A stretch of 64,000 nt of DNA from Rhizoclosmatium globosum (GCA_002104985.1 MCGO01000008.1:434001-498000); one strand, 5' to 3'. Positions 1 to 12,996 are shown, counted from the stretch's first letter. Notes: generated from the sequence alone by a model not told the origin. Made by a program: numbers and translations.

Positions 1-1511
1 AGATAATTACTTTCAGTACTTCATCATGTTCTTTATACTCGCGGACTCTGTGTTTATTGGCGTAAAAACAGGTTTGGTCTCTGGGAACTATGGCCATTCC
101 TAATTCACCAAACAAACCCAGAACTCCAGCCGTATGAATCTCAATATTGGGCATTATTTCAATTCATTACAATTCTGGACTACTTTTCCTGCATCGTTTT
201 CATCACAGAAATTGTTCTCAAGCTCCTCGACAATTTCGAAGAATTCTGGAACGATGGCTGGAACGTAGCAGATCTTCTCGTAACACTTTTCTCGCTGATT
301 CCTGAAATAACGGATATGGCTGGAGTAACTGGAACTGCTTTGATGGCGAATGGAATCAATCCACAGAGTTTTCGTGTCATTCGAGCCTTGAAAGTTGTGT
401 TCCGAGTGGGAAACTTTCAAATCATGATCATCACGATTTTGGAGGCGTTTCATGTAATGGTTGCAAGACGCATTTATCATCCACTAACAGTTTTTGAAGT
501 CGATGGCGTCTATCATGCTCGTTGTCTTGATTGTCTCATACGTCTATAGTATCGTCGGAGTCTATTTGTACAGAGACTATACAGTATCGACTGACCATGG
601 TCTATTATACCAACTTTACTTTATGTGAGGTTATTATTAAATCCTTGGAAAGCCTTTAACGTCTTCTTTGAATAGGGATATTGGTCAATCTATGTTTACA
701 CTGTTTCAGCTCTTAACTCTTGACCAGTGGGATACTGTCAATCGAGGTGAGCGGATTCAGCTCATCTGTTCCCTTGCTAATGTCTTTCAAAGACTTGATC
801 AAGGAAACTGATTCAGTGTGGTCCAATTTGTACGTCATATCTTGGGTCTGTCTTGGTGCTTTTATATTCCGTAACATTTTTGTCGGAGTTATGGGTAAGC
901 TTTGGTAGGAGTGAGATTCAATCAATAACCAACAACAACAGTGAACCATTTCGATAAGATCTCCAATACACTTCGTGAAGAAATTGAAGCTAGCAAGAAG
1001 GTCAAAACGTTTGAAAAGATGAAAAAGAGGCTGAAGCGAGAATTAGAAATGCAGGGGAAATTTGAAGGCTCCATGTATGTCCGGATTCCTCTTAGGCTTA
1101 AATATTAACCAAAAATCACGCAATCAGAGCTAATCTCAAAGCTGAAGCTTCAGAAAAAGAAGCCCCGATGAAAAAAAGGAAGTCGCAAGGCTCAATGTCT
1201 AAGAAAGACGGGGAAGCGGCAGTCAAAAGCACCGTTCAGAAGCTTCTTGTGACATCAAGTGGACTGTCAAAAGGTAAAACAATTAGCATTAACTTGAAGC
1301 TGATAAAGAAAACAAATACAAAACAGGATGGGACGAAACGGTGGGAGAGACTTTGGCAGCTCTCGAAGACGCGAATGTGGAAACAATGTGGCCTCGCGAC
1401 TCGCTTTTTGAGTATTTACAAGTGATGGAGTTGTTGCACGAGAATATGGCTGAATATGAAGAGTTACAGAAACTATGCACTGGTTGTTTGCTGGAGTTGC
1501 ATGATACGTGA
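1..1511 (+). CDS. CatSper-type cation channel, 3' part (5' end outside window)
   Basis: Voltage-gated cation channel subunit of the sperm/flagellar CatSper type; in animals CatSper conducts Ca2+ in the flagellar membrane. The visible exons encode S1-S4, with an S4 carrying regularly spaced basic residues (RVIRALKVVFR, about 379-411). The pore helix reads FQLLTLDQWDT (about 706-741), where T-x-D-x-W is the CatSper selectivity signature. S6 (FIFRNIFVGVM, about 862-894) is followed by a basic coiled tail and a C-terminal block with MWPRDSLFEYLQVMELL. Clear introns are 747-792 and 895-941. The stop is TGA at 1509-1511. The frame around 55-110 is hard to thread; a missed intron or a one-base error there is possible. 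The neighbouring ALDH gene is convergent. The family call is strong; which CatSper subunit it matches is not decided. Confidence 0.85.
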
Positions 1512-1641
1512 TGAACGCCGAACTCAAAATAAATTAATGATTTCAGAATTTAAAAATACGTTAGGCAGGGATGTATTTCGTCAGGGTACATCAATTGCAA
1601 TTGAGCAGAAACGAAGAAAAGAACAACACCACGACCATTCC

Positions 1642-3654
1642 CTACAATCCCAACAAAGATACCAACTCTTCCAGAGAGCCATCCCAACCCTTCTCTCCAA
1701 CTAACTTCCCAAGAGCAAACAGACCCCATCCAACAAGGACAGGAACTCCCCACTTCGAAACTTTTCCAACCACTTTCCCGACAAACGTTGGCTTCCACTT
1801 TTGCACCGCAGCACGGAACAAGCTTAAAACCCAAGGGTTACTTGCGACAGTTGGGTAAGCCAACGACTGAACCCCTTCAGACAAGAAATCATGACGCTTC
1901 CACAAGAGACTACGTTGGTGTGAGAAAGCAAGGAATCCTGCACGGCCATGATAATTGCCCATTCCAGATGCACCAACACCACCGAATGGAAGATCTCCTA
2001 CAAGCATGTTGAAGAGGTATCCATTCACAATCACACCGCCAGAAAGAGTGTTGTCAAGAATCTTGTTTACAACCTCTGAAGATTCAGAGATAATGTAGAG
2101 AGAAAGTGGGCGGTCACTAAAAGGTAATTAGAATTCAATGTGGAAAAAATAAAGATTTGAAATACCGTGACTTAATGATCCCAATAGCTTCGTTCTCGTT
2201 TTCGACTGTGATGATACCCAAAAGAGGGCCGAAAAGCTCGTCTTCCATAACAGGGTCAGACACATGAACGCCAGAAAACACAGTGGGTTCAATGAAACAT
2301 GAATCGATGTCGTAGCTTCCTCCGGTTTCAACTTTGGAGTGACTCAACGCTTTTTGACGGTCGAGAACGGTAGTGAGACGTTTGGTATGTTGCTTGTTGA
2401 TGATGCGGGAGTAGGACTCGCTTCTCTGTGCGTGCGGGTAGAAAGACTTGAGAGCAGCAACAACGGCCTTGACTAATTTATCGGCGACGTTCTTGTGTAC
2501 GAGGACATAATCTGGTTGATGCATCTTAGATAGAGTTGGTAGACTGGGGAAACTGTAATTACCTGGACACAAACAAACCTGTCCTGCGTTCATAGTCTTT
2601 GCCCATGCAAGACGTTTCGCGGCAGTCTCAATATTTGCATCTTCGTGAACATACACTGGAGACTTTCCACCCAACTCGAGAACAACGGGGGTGAGTTGTT
2701 TGGCAGCAGCGGCCATGATAATCTTTCCGACGTTTCCAGAACCAGTGTAAAATATGATGTCAAACTTTTGAGCGAGGAGGGCAGTTGTTTCAGGAACTCC
2801 ACCGGAGACAACCTTGATTGCGGAAGAATCGAGAATCTTTGGGAGCCATTCGATCAAGAATGCTTCGGATGCAGGTGCAACTTCCGAAGGTTTGATAACA
2901 GCGCAGTTTCCTGCGGCAATGGCTGCAACAAGTGGACCAAGGGTAAGTTGGATCGGGAAGTTCCAAGCACTGAACAACAGAAATACGTAATCAGTTTCAT
3001 TGAGCAATGAACATAACAAAAACATACCCAATAATGCAAGCGACACCCAAGGGCTCAAGTCTGGTTTCAACTTTGTGATCCGTAAGGGTTGTGAGGGTTG
3101 TTGGACAAGGGATTGGTTTAGCCCATTCGTCAAGATGCTCAAGCGCATGGGCAGCTTCGTTGATGACAACAATAACTTCAGCCTCCACTTCCCAACCGGA
3201 CTGAAATGGATAGGTTAGTAAGGGGATATCCCACCCGTCAAAATGGTGTGATTCCCCACCTTTCCGTTGTCTTTGCTCACAACTTCAGCTACAAGCTCTC
3301 TCTTTTGAACTAGAAAGTCATACAATCGCGTAAGTTGGTCTTTGCGCCAGGCAAGAGATTTTGTCTTGTTCGAATCAAAGGTCTTGTGGAGGTACTTGAC
3401 GATAGAAGGGATTTCTCCCACGGGAGTCGCTGGAGCCATTGACTGAAGGAAGTGTAAGCATTACTTCAGCAGATTGATACCACGATGGATGGAAGATCCC
3501 TCACCGATTTGAATTGCGAAAAGTTTCGTGCGGAAAAACTTGTGATGTTGCAGATGGGTTTTTGGTGATATAGTCCTGGCAATGAACTTTGCTTGTAGGT
3601 AAGACGGTGCGGAAGTAGCAAGCAATTGCGAAGTGTTCCTGGGAATCTTTTCAT
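1642..3654 (-). CDS. Aldehyde dehydrogenase, ALDH3 (fatty aldehyde) type
   Basis: NAD(P)-dependent oxidation of (fatty) aldehydes to acids. The spliced protein carries the ALDH core: VIKPSEVAPASE, the FYTGSGNVGK cofactor loop, LELGGKSPV with the general-base Glu, and NAGQVC with the catalytic Cys just before an intron (2512-2562). The later FGPLLGI and LPFGGVGASGMGNYHG blocks are typical of ALDH3. The C-terminus ends in a hydrophobic stretch (GVPVLVGWGLFALG), as in membrane-anchored fatty aldehyde dehydrogenases. Two starts are possible. ATG at 3654 opens a basic, Ser/Arg-rich leader that joins the core in frame across a 62-base intron (3443-3504); ATG at 3439 gives the core alone. The long form looks like a mitochondrial presequence, so dual targeting is conceivable but inferred. 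Confidence 0.9.
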
Positions 3655-3978
3655 TGGTATGTTTGAAGAATCAGGAGCCGTTGGGAAATCCCTTGTGAAT
3701 CTTGAACAAAGATTTCAAGCAATCATGAAAAGGCGAAAAAAATAATTACGAAAGGGTGATATGGAATAGGGATGTTACTTTGATTTTATGTCTTTTCTCA
3801 ACCGTAGACCGAATAATAGAAGGTAATGACTTCAGCAATTCCTTCACAAGTATAACAGTTTGACCATTAATTTGTTTGCTTTGAGCAGCTTGGCTGTTGG
3901 CACTGACACAGTTGGAATTGGAACCAAAAAGAAAAGAAGACCATCCAAACACTCGCACACACACATCAACAATTCAAC
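3655..3978. promoter_or_regulatory. Divergent promoter region between ALDH and CSE1
   Basis: This 324-base gap separates the divergent starts of the aldehyde dehydrogenase and CSE1 genes, so it must hold both promoters. It is AT-rich near the ALDH side, and short CA/AC-rich runs (around 3945-3975) lie just before the CSE1 start. I see no RNA gene or convincing ORF. Confidence 0.4.
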
Positions 3979-6900
3979 ATGGAGGCCGCCATCGTCCAAC
4001 ACATCCAGAACACACTCAGTGTGCAGCCAGACATCCGCAAAGCAGGTGCGTTTCTGATAGGAGGCATTATCCGAGTGCCTAACACTTCGCAACTCAATCG
4101 CAGCCGAGGCCGCGCTCCAAAGCGCCGAACTGACGCCCGGGTTTTCAATTGCGCTTTTGACGGTCGTTGGCGCGGGCTCCGTCGACGCGGCAACACGCGT
4201 GACCTGCGCAATCTACTTCAAGAACTGGGTCAAGAAACACTGGAAACAGGTGCGTTCTCGGCTCTGTCTGCTACTTTGAACTAATTCAATCAATCAATCA
4301 ATTGCTCAGATTGAAGGCGAGCAGGATAAGGTGCTTCCTCAGGACCGCGCTGCCATCAAAGCTTCAATCGTTGACCTGATGATTTCCTCAACAAGCACTA
4401 TCCAACTGCAGCTCAGTGAAGCTGTCAGCACCATTGCCGATAATGACTTCCCCAATCAATGGACTGATCTCGTTCCGGTATGTCACGCCGTCAAGCGGTC
4501 TTCGGACGTGCTTGGTCACAAACTGAACCACTCCCAAATATACTGACCATGTATTCGTAGTTGCTCGTCAGTAAACTCGATGCAAACAACTATGATATCA
4601 ATGCTGGCGTGTTACAAACAGCTCACTCAATCTTCAAACGGTTTGTGTGAACTTTGTTAGTTCTCCTCTCTCATCAACTGCATTCAGGTGGAGACACCAA
4701 TTCGTATCAAACGCGCTCTTTACTGAAATCAAAATGGTGCTTGACCAATTTGCCGCCCCATTCCTTGCATTCTTCCAGGTATGTTCATGAAAATATCAGC
4801 AAACGGATTCCTCATACTTTCCAGGCCACTGATGCTTTAGTTGATGCAAATGCCCAAAATCCAAAAGCTTTGGCCGTTTTGTTCAACAGCATTTTGCTCT
4901 TGACCAAGATCTTTTACAGTTTGAATGTCCAAGAATATCCAGAGTTCTTCGAAAACAACCACAACATCTTTATGGCCTTGCTGAAGAAGTACCTCGTCTA
5001 TGCCAACCCACTTCTTGAAACCAATGTAAGAATGGGTTTTTTTACTGTAATGGATTCAAACAAGTTTCCAGGATGATGAAGAAGTTGGTCCAATCGAGAA
5101 GGTCAAGTCATCCATCTGCGAAATCATTGATTTATACGTTACCAAATACGAAGAAGATTTTACAACGCTTCCTCAATTCGTTGAGACGGTTTGGGGTCTC
5201 TTGACAACAACATCGCTGAAGCCAAAGTACGACGAACTGGTTAGCAGAGCTATTGCATTCTTGACTGCTGTCGCTCGTCCTGTCAGACACAAGCACATGT
5301 TCAGCAACGACGTTCTGAAAAACATTTGTCAGAGCATTATTATTCCAAACATGGCCCTGAGAGACGCTGATATGGAGTTGTTTGAGGATGAATGTATGGA
5401 ATACATTCGCAGAGACCTTGAGGGTTCAGGTACGTGCATATCGGTCGAAACTTCTCAGTAGTAATTAAGTAATTACACTCTCCTTATAAAGAAATGGGAA
5501 CTCGCCGAGGAGCCGCAACAGACTTGATTCGAGGTCTTTTGAGTCACTTCGCTCAAGAAATCACTGCAATCGTTTCCGAATACCTATCAGTCTTGTTGGC
5601 AGTAAGTTGAACACTTATATCGCTGTTCATGTATTGAACCTTTCCCTTAGGAATACGCTCGGGATCCAAAAGCCAACTGGAAGTCAAAGGACAGTGCATT
5701 ATACTTGATTATGGCTGTATCTGCCAAGTCATCGTCCCTGCAAAGTGGAGTTACTAGTGTCAATGAGTACATTGATACTGTCTCCGTCTTTGCTTCCAAC
5801 GTATTACCAGACCTTCAAGCTCCTGTGAATGGTCCAATCGAACCAATTATCAAGGTTGACGCATTGAAGTATGTTTTGACTTTCAGAAATCAGGTTTGTG
5901 AAGATCCCACCTTTTTTGAAGCTAATTTTTTTTGAAGCTCTCGAAAGTCCAAATTCTCGAGGTTTTTCCTTTCATCGTCCAGCACCTTTCCTCAAGCAAC
6001 TATGTCGTTTACACATATGCTGCTGTTTGCATTGAGCGCATTTTGGCTTTGAAGTCTGGCTCTCATTTACTGTGAGGCTTTCTTTAAATATGAAAATTTC
6101 TGATATTCCTATAGGTTTTCAAAGAGTGATATCCAACAGTACATTCAGCCCATGTTATTGAGGCTCTTTGATCTGATCCAGAATACTGGTACAACTTCAG
6201 AAAAGCTTGCGGAAAACGACTATTTGATGAAGGCTTTGATGAGAGTTCTTCTTGTGGCCAGAGATGATGTCTTGCCATATGTCAGCGAACTTCTTAACCG
6301 TTTGACGCGCATCATTGAAGTCATATCCAAAAATCCAAGTAATCCAAAGTTTAATCACTTCGCGTTTGAATCTGTTGGAGCTTTGATCAAAAATTCATGC
6401 CAAAGCAACGCACAACTCGTCGCTGAGTTTGAGCAATTCCTGTTTCCTCCTTTCCAAAGTATTCTCACCCAAGACGTGGCGGAGTTTATGCCGTATGTAT
6501 TCCAATTGATGGCGCAAATGCTTGCACTACACAAGGAAATGGGAATCCCAGCTGCCTACAAAAGTATGCTCCCTCCTCTGCTCACACCAGCTTTGTGGGA
6601 ATCACACGGAAACATTCCTGCTTTGGTTGGCCTTCTTGAATCTTATCTTTCGAAAGGAGCCACGGAAATTGTTCAAAATGGCCAATTGACTCCAATTCTT
6701 GGTGTCTACCACAAGCTGATTTCTTCTCGCATGAACGATAATTACGGAATTGATTTGATCATGTCTGTGTACGAAAACGTGACAACCGCTGATCTTGCCG
6801 CATTCAACAAGAACATTTTTATGCTCTTGTTGCAGCGATTGAAGTCCAGTCGCACTGACAAGTTCACCAACTGCTTCTTGAAGTTTTTGTCCAATTTGTT

Positions 6901-7477
6901 GATCATGCAGAAGGAGGGGTTGAATGCCGATGTTGTTATTGGATACTTTGATTCCATTGGCCAATTGTGAGTGCTTTCTTCCTTTTTTTATCTTTTATTG
7001 ATGAATTCTCCAGCCTGTTCCGGGATATGTTCATCAACGTTGTTTTGCCTGGACTTGCTCAGATGGTTGGGCCAGAGGAGAGAGTTTTGTTCATTGTTGG
7101 TATGACCAACCTTCTCACGCGTAGCTCAGTGATGCTTTCAGACTCTTACCTTCCTCTTTGGTATGTGCAATCCAAATGCCTATTGTTTTTTCTTAACTCA
7201 GAGAATCAGGCCCGAATTAGTCAAGACTGTGATTGAACTCATCAAGATTCCAGCTGCTCAAGATGCCGATCTGAACCCAGAAGATGATTTGTACATTGCC
7301 GATGTTGAAGAAGCTGGATACCAAGCGTCTTTTGCTCGTCTTGCCGCCCCTACTAAGAAGCGAAGTGTCATTCGCGGCGTTGATCCACAAGCCTACTTTA
7401 TGGAGCATATGGTTGCCTTCAAAAATGGTCCTGGAGGTGCTCGTATCAGCCCACAGGTTTGGGCGTTGTTGGGTTGA
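3979..7477 (+). CDS. CSE1: Exportin-2 / importin-alpha re-exporter (CAS/CSE1)
   Basis: HEAT-repeat karyopherin that returns importin-alpha from nucleus to cytoplasm with RanGTP. The first exons carry the importin-beta N-terminal pattern, including FKNWVKKHWK. Later exons match the family block by block: FYSLNVQEYPEFFENN, ECMEYIRRDLEGS (about 5394-5430), LKYVLTFRNQV, and a long uninterrupted exon at about 6117-6966 with QDVAEFMPYVFQLMAQ and WESHGNIPALVGLLESYLS. At least nine short introns are needed; the first is 4046-4103. ATG 3979 is the only start giving the conserved N-terminus. The C-terminus (stop 7475-7477) is somewhat shorter than usual, so a small final exon may be missed. Confidence 0.93.
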
Positions 7478-7573
7478 AGTTGAAGGCAATTCGAAATTGT
7501 TTGGCATTCTCCTTTCCTCTTATGTTTCTTATGCAATATATCATTACTTAATTTACTTTATGTTGAGAGATGA

Positions 7574-9183
7574 ATGGGGAAAGAGAACTTTCCCAGAATG
7601 GCAGAGCCAAGCGAATCATCATCCAGCAATGGCCTCGCACCTCCAACCGAATCCCCTGTTCGCCCTGTAACACCCAGCTCAACGGGTACGACCGCGAGTG
7701 AAGTCTGGGCGCAGGTGACCTCAGGAGTCAAAGAGCTCATCCACGTAGCCACCGAAAGCCTCCGATATTACGCCGATCCCAGCTATGCAGCAAACGGACC
7801 CGTTGTATTCATGGGCCGAAAATATCCAGGCCTAAAAGATGCTGCATTCTTGGACGATTTTCATTCGCGGTTGTGGGTCACATACCGACACTCCTTCCCT
7901 CCAATCGCTCCCAGCACGTATACATCCGAGTACGTGCCTCCTAAGTACGTATTCTGCGTCATATTAACGAATTTGTTAGTGTTGGATGGGGTTGTATGTT
8001 GCGAAGTGGTCAAATGCTTCTTGCAAATGCGTTTATTTATCATTTGTTGGGTCGAGGTGAGTGATTGAAACTCAAATCTGTGTTTTTAGTATTAACGTGG
8101 GGTGTATTAGACTGGCGACTTGCAAGTAATACTGGAAAGGCATGGGACGAGTATGTCAAGGTTTGTGTGGAAGGCGTTACTTGGATTCTCCGAGTGGCGT
8201 GTTCATATACTCACTGTGTTGCTGAATTACTATGAAATCTTTCCTAGATCATTACTTGGTTCTTGGATTCAAATTCGAGGTATGCTCGATTGATTGTGTC
8301 TTCACTGGATTTACCAGCGAGAAAACAGTCCTTATTCCATCCATCGTATCGCGCTCATTGGCCAACAATACGACAAAAATATTGGTGAATGGTTCGGTCC
8401 AACCACGATTGCTCAAGTTCTTCGAGTTCTCCACGAGAATGTTCAAACCACCGAAACGAAACTCGCCGTTCATATTGTAAACGACGGTACCCTGTTGCTT
8501 GACGAGCTGTATGCAACATGCACGAAACGAGACGGGGAAGATGGGAAAGAACGATGGAACTCGGTGTTGATTTTGGTTCCTGTTCGGTTGGGACTTGACT
8601 CTTTGAATTCAGTATATCACGAGAACATCAAGGTAACGTTTCAGTTGTTATGAGGAATGGAGAAACTGCTGCTAAACTGTATAGTAGAAAGTCTTTGGAA
8701 TGAACTGTTGTGTGGGAATTGCTGGTGGACGGCCCAATTCTTCCTTGTATTTCATTGGTGTGGAAGGAGGTGTGTACTGCATGCTGTTGTCGGGAATGTA
8801 TTGCTAAACCAAGTATCTGCCACAGAAAATCACTTGATTTATATGGACCCACATTTTGTGCGACAAACGGTCGACCTTAAAGATCCGGCCTCTTATACGG
8901 CACAAGATCTCGAAACATACCATTGCCCGAATGTTCGAATTGTGCCCATTACCTCTCTGGACCCTTCTATGGTTTTTGGATTTTATTGCAGGGATAAAGC
9001 TGAAGTGGATATGTTTGTGAAGGATGCTAGAAAGGTAACTTGGTTCTTTCTTGTTTCCCATGTCGTAATCCGTCATATTAGGAGCTTTGCAGTGGAAGTA
9101 CCCCATTATTTAGTATTCAAGACAAGGCACCAAATTATGCAGATGCAGATATGTTGTCTGATGGGTCCGATGCAGAGTTTTGA
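7574..9183 (+). CDS. ATG4: Cysteine protease ATG4 (peptidase C54)
   Basis: Processes and delipidates the ubiquitin-like protein ATG8 in autophagy. After a Ser/Pro-rich N-terminus come FMGRKYPGL and, across an intron near 7947-7978, the catalytic block VGWGCMLRSGQMLLA with the nucleophilic Cys (about 7985-7997). Further on are EWFGPTTIAQVL and CCVGIAGGRPNSSLYF. The Asp/His pair lies in YMDPHFVRQ (about 8841-8867), as in all ATG4 proteins. The last exon begins after the intron ending at about 9081 and encodes a short acidic tail ending SDGSDAEF, stop 9181-9183. Start ATG 7574; a second in-frame ATG at 7598 is possible. At least five introns. The catalytic residues are all present, so the enzyme should be active. 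Confidence 0.92.
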
Positions 9184-9266
9184 TTTTCACAAAATGGGGT
9201 AATCAATACATACTCTCTTTTCACAAATACATCCTTATCTCACTCATCATAATATAACCGCTGCAT

Positions 9267-11629
9267 CTAAGCTCCCACTAAAATAAAGAATACGATAGCG
9301 ACATACTCTCCTAACAGAATCTTTCCAATCTGCTGATTTGTCTTGAATCCGCTCGCGCCAACCAAAAACAATGTTGTTACAAGCGAGGCTAGTAGATAAA
9401 TAGTTGCCTTGCGTAACACTGGACCTGTTTCAAATTCAAAGGATCCCCGAGATTCGGCCGTCATCGACAGTGCAGAGATTCCCAGACCGAGGAGAAAGTT
9501 CATGAGTGGTGCACCAAAACAGGCACCCAGTGCCATTTTCGGAAAACCCATTCTTGCAATTGAGAGATTCGTCATCAAATCGCCCATACAATTTCCCACC
9601 GCAAAGATGGTGAGCCCTAATATGACTTCATCAATATGCAGAATGATACCAATGGTTTCCAATAGGCCGACAATTTCGTTTGCCACAGCTGAGAAAGACG
9701 TGGTGAGAACGAACAACATGATAGAAATAGAAGCACTCAACTGTAGACCCAAACAATCGACACAATGAATCCGAAGAAACATAGTAGATTAAACCGTAAC
9801 ATGGTGGGCATGGTATTGGTTTTTGAGGAGAAGAACGCAACAGACGCGAAAATAGATCCGAGTATACAGGATGAAACCCAGACGATTGAATTGTATGCAT
9901 GGTCGCCGCGAACTGGTAACCCGACAATATTAGTAGATAGGAAGAAAAAAGGAGGTTGTAATTCAAGTTCGTTACCCATCAAAACTGAAGCAGCAAATTG
10001 TGTTCCAAAAAATAGTTGCATGGACACAAGGTAGCGATCTGATTCAGCCATCAATAGCCTTCCCGGAACCCTGGGTCGCTGTTGCTGTGACCTTGATGGT
10101 TGGGGTCGTCGAGGCAATAATCCAGAAGATTCTGCATCCTCATCAATGTCATCATCCCGATCCAACAACGGACCCAATTCTCCACTCATGTCGCTATTTC
10201 TTCGATCACTATATTGTCGCAGTTTTTCAACATCTCCGCGATGCACAATTGGAATAGTGAGTTTCAGGGCAGTACCAATTGGAGTCGTTGATAAACTGAA
10301 TATTCGTTCTTTTAAGGTCATTGAATCCCAACGCGCAAGGTATGGAACAATACTATTACGCAATGCCCTAATTAATGGCCGATGTTTATCTAATTTCGCA
10401 AGAAACTTGTGTACGATTGATGTTGTATGAGATAACTGAGTTTCATCATCGGAGCCTTCGGCGTCGAGTTCTTGGTCATGATCAGGTTGTGAATAGGCTG
10501 CGAGGAATGGAAATAGCTCCTTGTTGAGGTGTGGGACGAAATGGCGACGGCCGCGGAGTTGTGCGGTTGTTTCGGATGCGTTTGAGAAGGGGTATCCAGT
10601 ACCTGATGAGTCAATATCGTAGAAATCGTTGTATGGAATATTATCGTCAGTGTCGGAGTCCTCCATGGGATGTCCAAGGACGTCACGGGCTTCGGAATGA
10701 GGGTCAGCTGTTATGACGTGGAGGTTATTGGTGAGTGGGAAACCAATGCAGTAATGAACCTACCATCAATTGCATCAATATTATGCACATCAATGACGTG
10801 TCCATGGCCTCCCGAAGAGAGGCCAGAATTGTTGCCTTTGTGCAGGAAGTGCCCCAAAACCACAATACCGACATAAATCAAATAATATAGAATAAAAACG
10901 ATGCTTATGGCGAAACTGATTTCTCCAGTGTGTGAAATATAGACCACGCTGTTTTTGATGTTCAGTGTTAGCCACCAACATTGGACCCAAGGGGCGAAGA
11001 AGCACCAAATCCACTCACATGCAGATACATCCAATCAAGAATAACAGATCTCTGATGAAGGGGCGGCGAGGAAGAGCGGTATCGTCTGAAACAAATGCGA
11101 CGGCACCAACAACCACAAGGGTTACAAAGAGAGCAGCTCCCAGCAGTTCTCCCAAAGCCTAGATCCGAGTTCAGTTAACGATTTCAATCAAGATTAGAAG
11201 TAGACAAACCATAGCACCGTTGTTTGCACGAACGGCTGAGAATGTTGCAAAGATGTCAGGCGCCCCATTCCCCAAGGCAGCAAGGGTCACGCCGGCCACT
11301 GATTCGCCGAGCTGAAGCAGCGCCGCCATTGCGGACAAGTTGGCGCACAGAAAGCCTCCGGCCACCGCCGCAATTGACACGAAACACGAGACCAGAAGCA
11401 CGACAAGAACGGCGAGCCCAACGACCGGCGCTCCACCAAACACACACGTGTACAGCGCCATGTAGTTGACCGACCCGCCTGTCCCGCAGTAGTTCACCGC
11501 GTACGAGCACACACTGCCTTCGTACCCGCCAAGGAAGATCTCTTCACACAAAGGAACTGTACTGTTTGCTATCACTGCTACGCCATCGTCAAAGTGCTGC
11601 ACGAGCGGTTCTATCATGAAGAACGCCAT
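9267..11629 (-). CDS. Cation/Ca2+ exchanger, NCLX/CCX (NCKX6) type
   Basis: Membrane antiporter exchanging Ca2+ for Na+, Li+ or H+; relatives work in the mitochondrial inner membrane or vacuole/Golgi. Two alpha repeats are visible. Alpha-1 (about 11207-11320) contains VTLAALGNGAPDIFATFSA. Alpha-2 (about 9500-9640) contains LTIFAVGNCMGDLMTNLS followed by FGAPLMNFLLGLG. They are separated by a large hydrophilic loop rich in Asp/Glu and Arg (about 9990-10670), as in this branch. The N-terminal ectodomain has paired cysteines (CEEIF, CSYAVNYC, YTC). The visible start at 11629 gives no signal peptide although relatives have one, so a short upstream exon may exist. The final helix ends at a stop at 9267. 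Confidence 0.85.
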
Positions 11630-11948
11630 CTTGTTCTTCTGCAGTGGGTGAACACAATTTTTGGGTCAAAGTTTATCAAGAGCCCTCAGAAGAGAACTCT
11701 ACCAACTTGAATAATGTCAAGAAATGGTTGAGCGAAAGAATGACATGATAGATATCAGATGGTGACTGATTGTCCATCTTGAAAAATCAGGTCGTACTTC
11801 ATGATTGAATATACTTTTTGAGCTAAAATTCAGGTAGCTTCAAGCCTTCTCCAGATGTAAGGAGAAGTGGAGTTTGTTGATGAAAGAAATGTGTTGCTCT
11901 CAAAAGTACTTTGTTTCCTCTTTTTTCCAAACAAACTTCAATCCAAAG
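11630..11948. other. Intergenic region before the cytochrome c lyase gene
   Basis: A 319-base gap between the divergent exchanger and cytochrome-c synthase genes. It should contain both promoters and perhaps an upstream exon of the exchanger encoding its missing signal peptide; the minus strand near 11630-11660 ends in an in-frame lysine-rich stretch. Nothing else was recognised. Confidence 0.35.
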
Positions 11949-12996
11949 ATGACAGGATCAACTGAAAAGAAAGGCGAATGCCCTGTAGACCACTCTCGCT
12001 TTGCCAAAGTAGCAGGTGCTGCTGCTGCCGGAGTTTCCCCGTCGGCGATCCCGTCTCCAAGTGGATGCCCAGTCCCACACGACTCCAACGCCTCTATGCC
12101 TACTGGCCACCCGCCTGTCCAGCCACAACAAGGCCTTAACCCCCTCAACAACATCCCTCTCGGAATCAACAGTGGAATGGCTGAAGGTCAAAAAGAAGCT
12201 TTGTCTATGGAACGCGAAGTCTCCTCCATCCCTCGCGGTGACTCTGGAAACTGGGACTACCCATCTCCTCAAGCCTTCTACAATGCCTTGAAACGAAAGG
12301 GTTGGGAAACAAACGAGGGTGATGTTCCAACCATGGTTGCCATTCACAACTTTTTGAACGAAGCTTGTTGGGGTGAGATTCTCAAGTGGGAGGAAAAGTA
12401 CCACTGGTTAGTCTCTGTCTTTTACACTGCTCTACCGTTAGTTCTAGAGTGTAGTTATACGATGTAGAAGCGATGCTGGATTGCAGGAGATCGGGCTTCT
12501 TTGTTTGATCAGACAAGTTTAGAATCTCAGAATCTGTAATCAGAAAGGACAAGAAAGGATTGTCGAAAAACGAAAACTGGCTTGCATCTGGTATACCTAC
12601 CAATCAAATGAAATATGATTATGTGGATCTGGACTCTTACATCCTCACCTATATTGTCATTATTTCTCAAATATCTGACTTCTCCCTTACAGCGAATGCA
12701 AGGACATTCGTCTTACCCGTTTCCAGGGACGTCCAAATGACTTGAGTCCAAAGGCTAGATGGATGGGTCTTGTGCATGGAGCTGAGAAGCCATTCGACAG
12801 ACACGACTGGACAGTGAATCGTTGTGGAAAAGACGTTCGTTATGTGATTGACTACTATTCCGGACACGATGAACCAGAAAGCCCCGTTTTCAACGTTGAT
12901 GTGCGTCCTGCTCTAGATTCTCCGTCAGCTGTATTTGATCGGGCGAGAGAGTTTGCTTCTAACACTTGGCAAAAGTTCTTTGGCGGAAACAACTAA
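11949..12996 (+). CDS. HCCS: Holocytochrome-c synthase (cytochrome c heme lyase)
   Basis: Attaches heme covalently to apocytochrome c in the mitochondrial intermembrane space. The N-terminal part carries two Cys-Pro heme regulatory motifs (ECPVDH near residue 10 and GCPVPH near residue 40). The conserved core follows: [35 protein letters not shown], then [30 protein letters not shown] and YVIDYYSG. One long intron (12407-12692, 286 bases) splits the core and joins cleanly in frame. Start ATG 11949 places the first CP motif at the usual distance; an upstream in-frame ATG would add a non-conserved leader. Convergent with SET1, 138 bases away. Confidence 0.93.

Noticed and set aside
1571..2034. 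Plus-strand ORFs after the CatSper stop
   Set aside because: They lie opposite the last ALDH exon, whose ALDH motifs fix the coding strand as minus.
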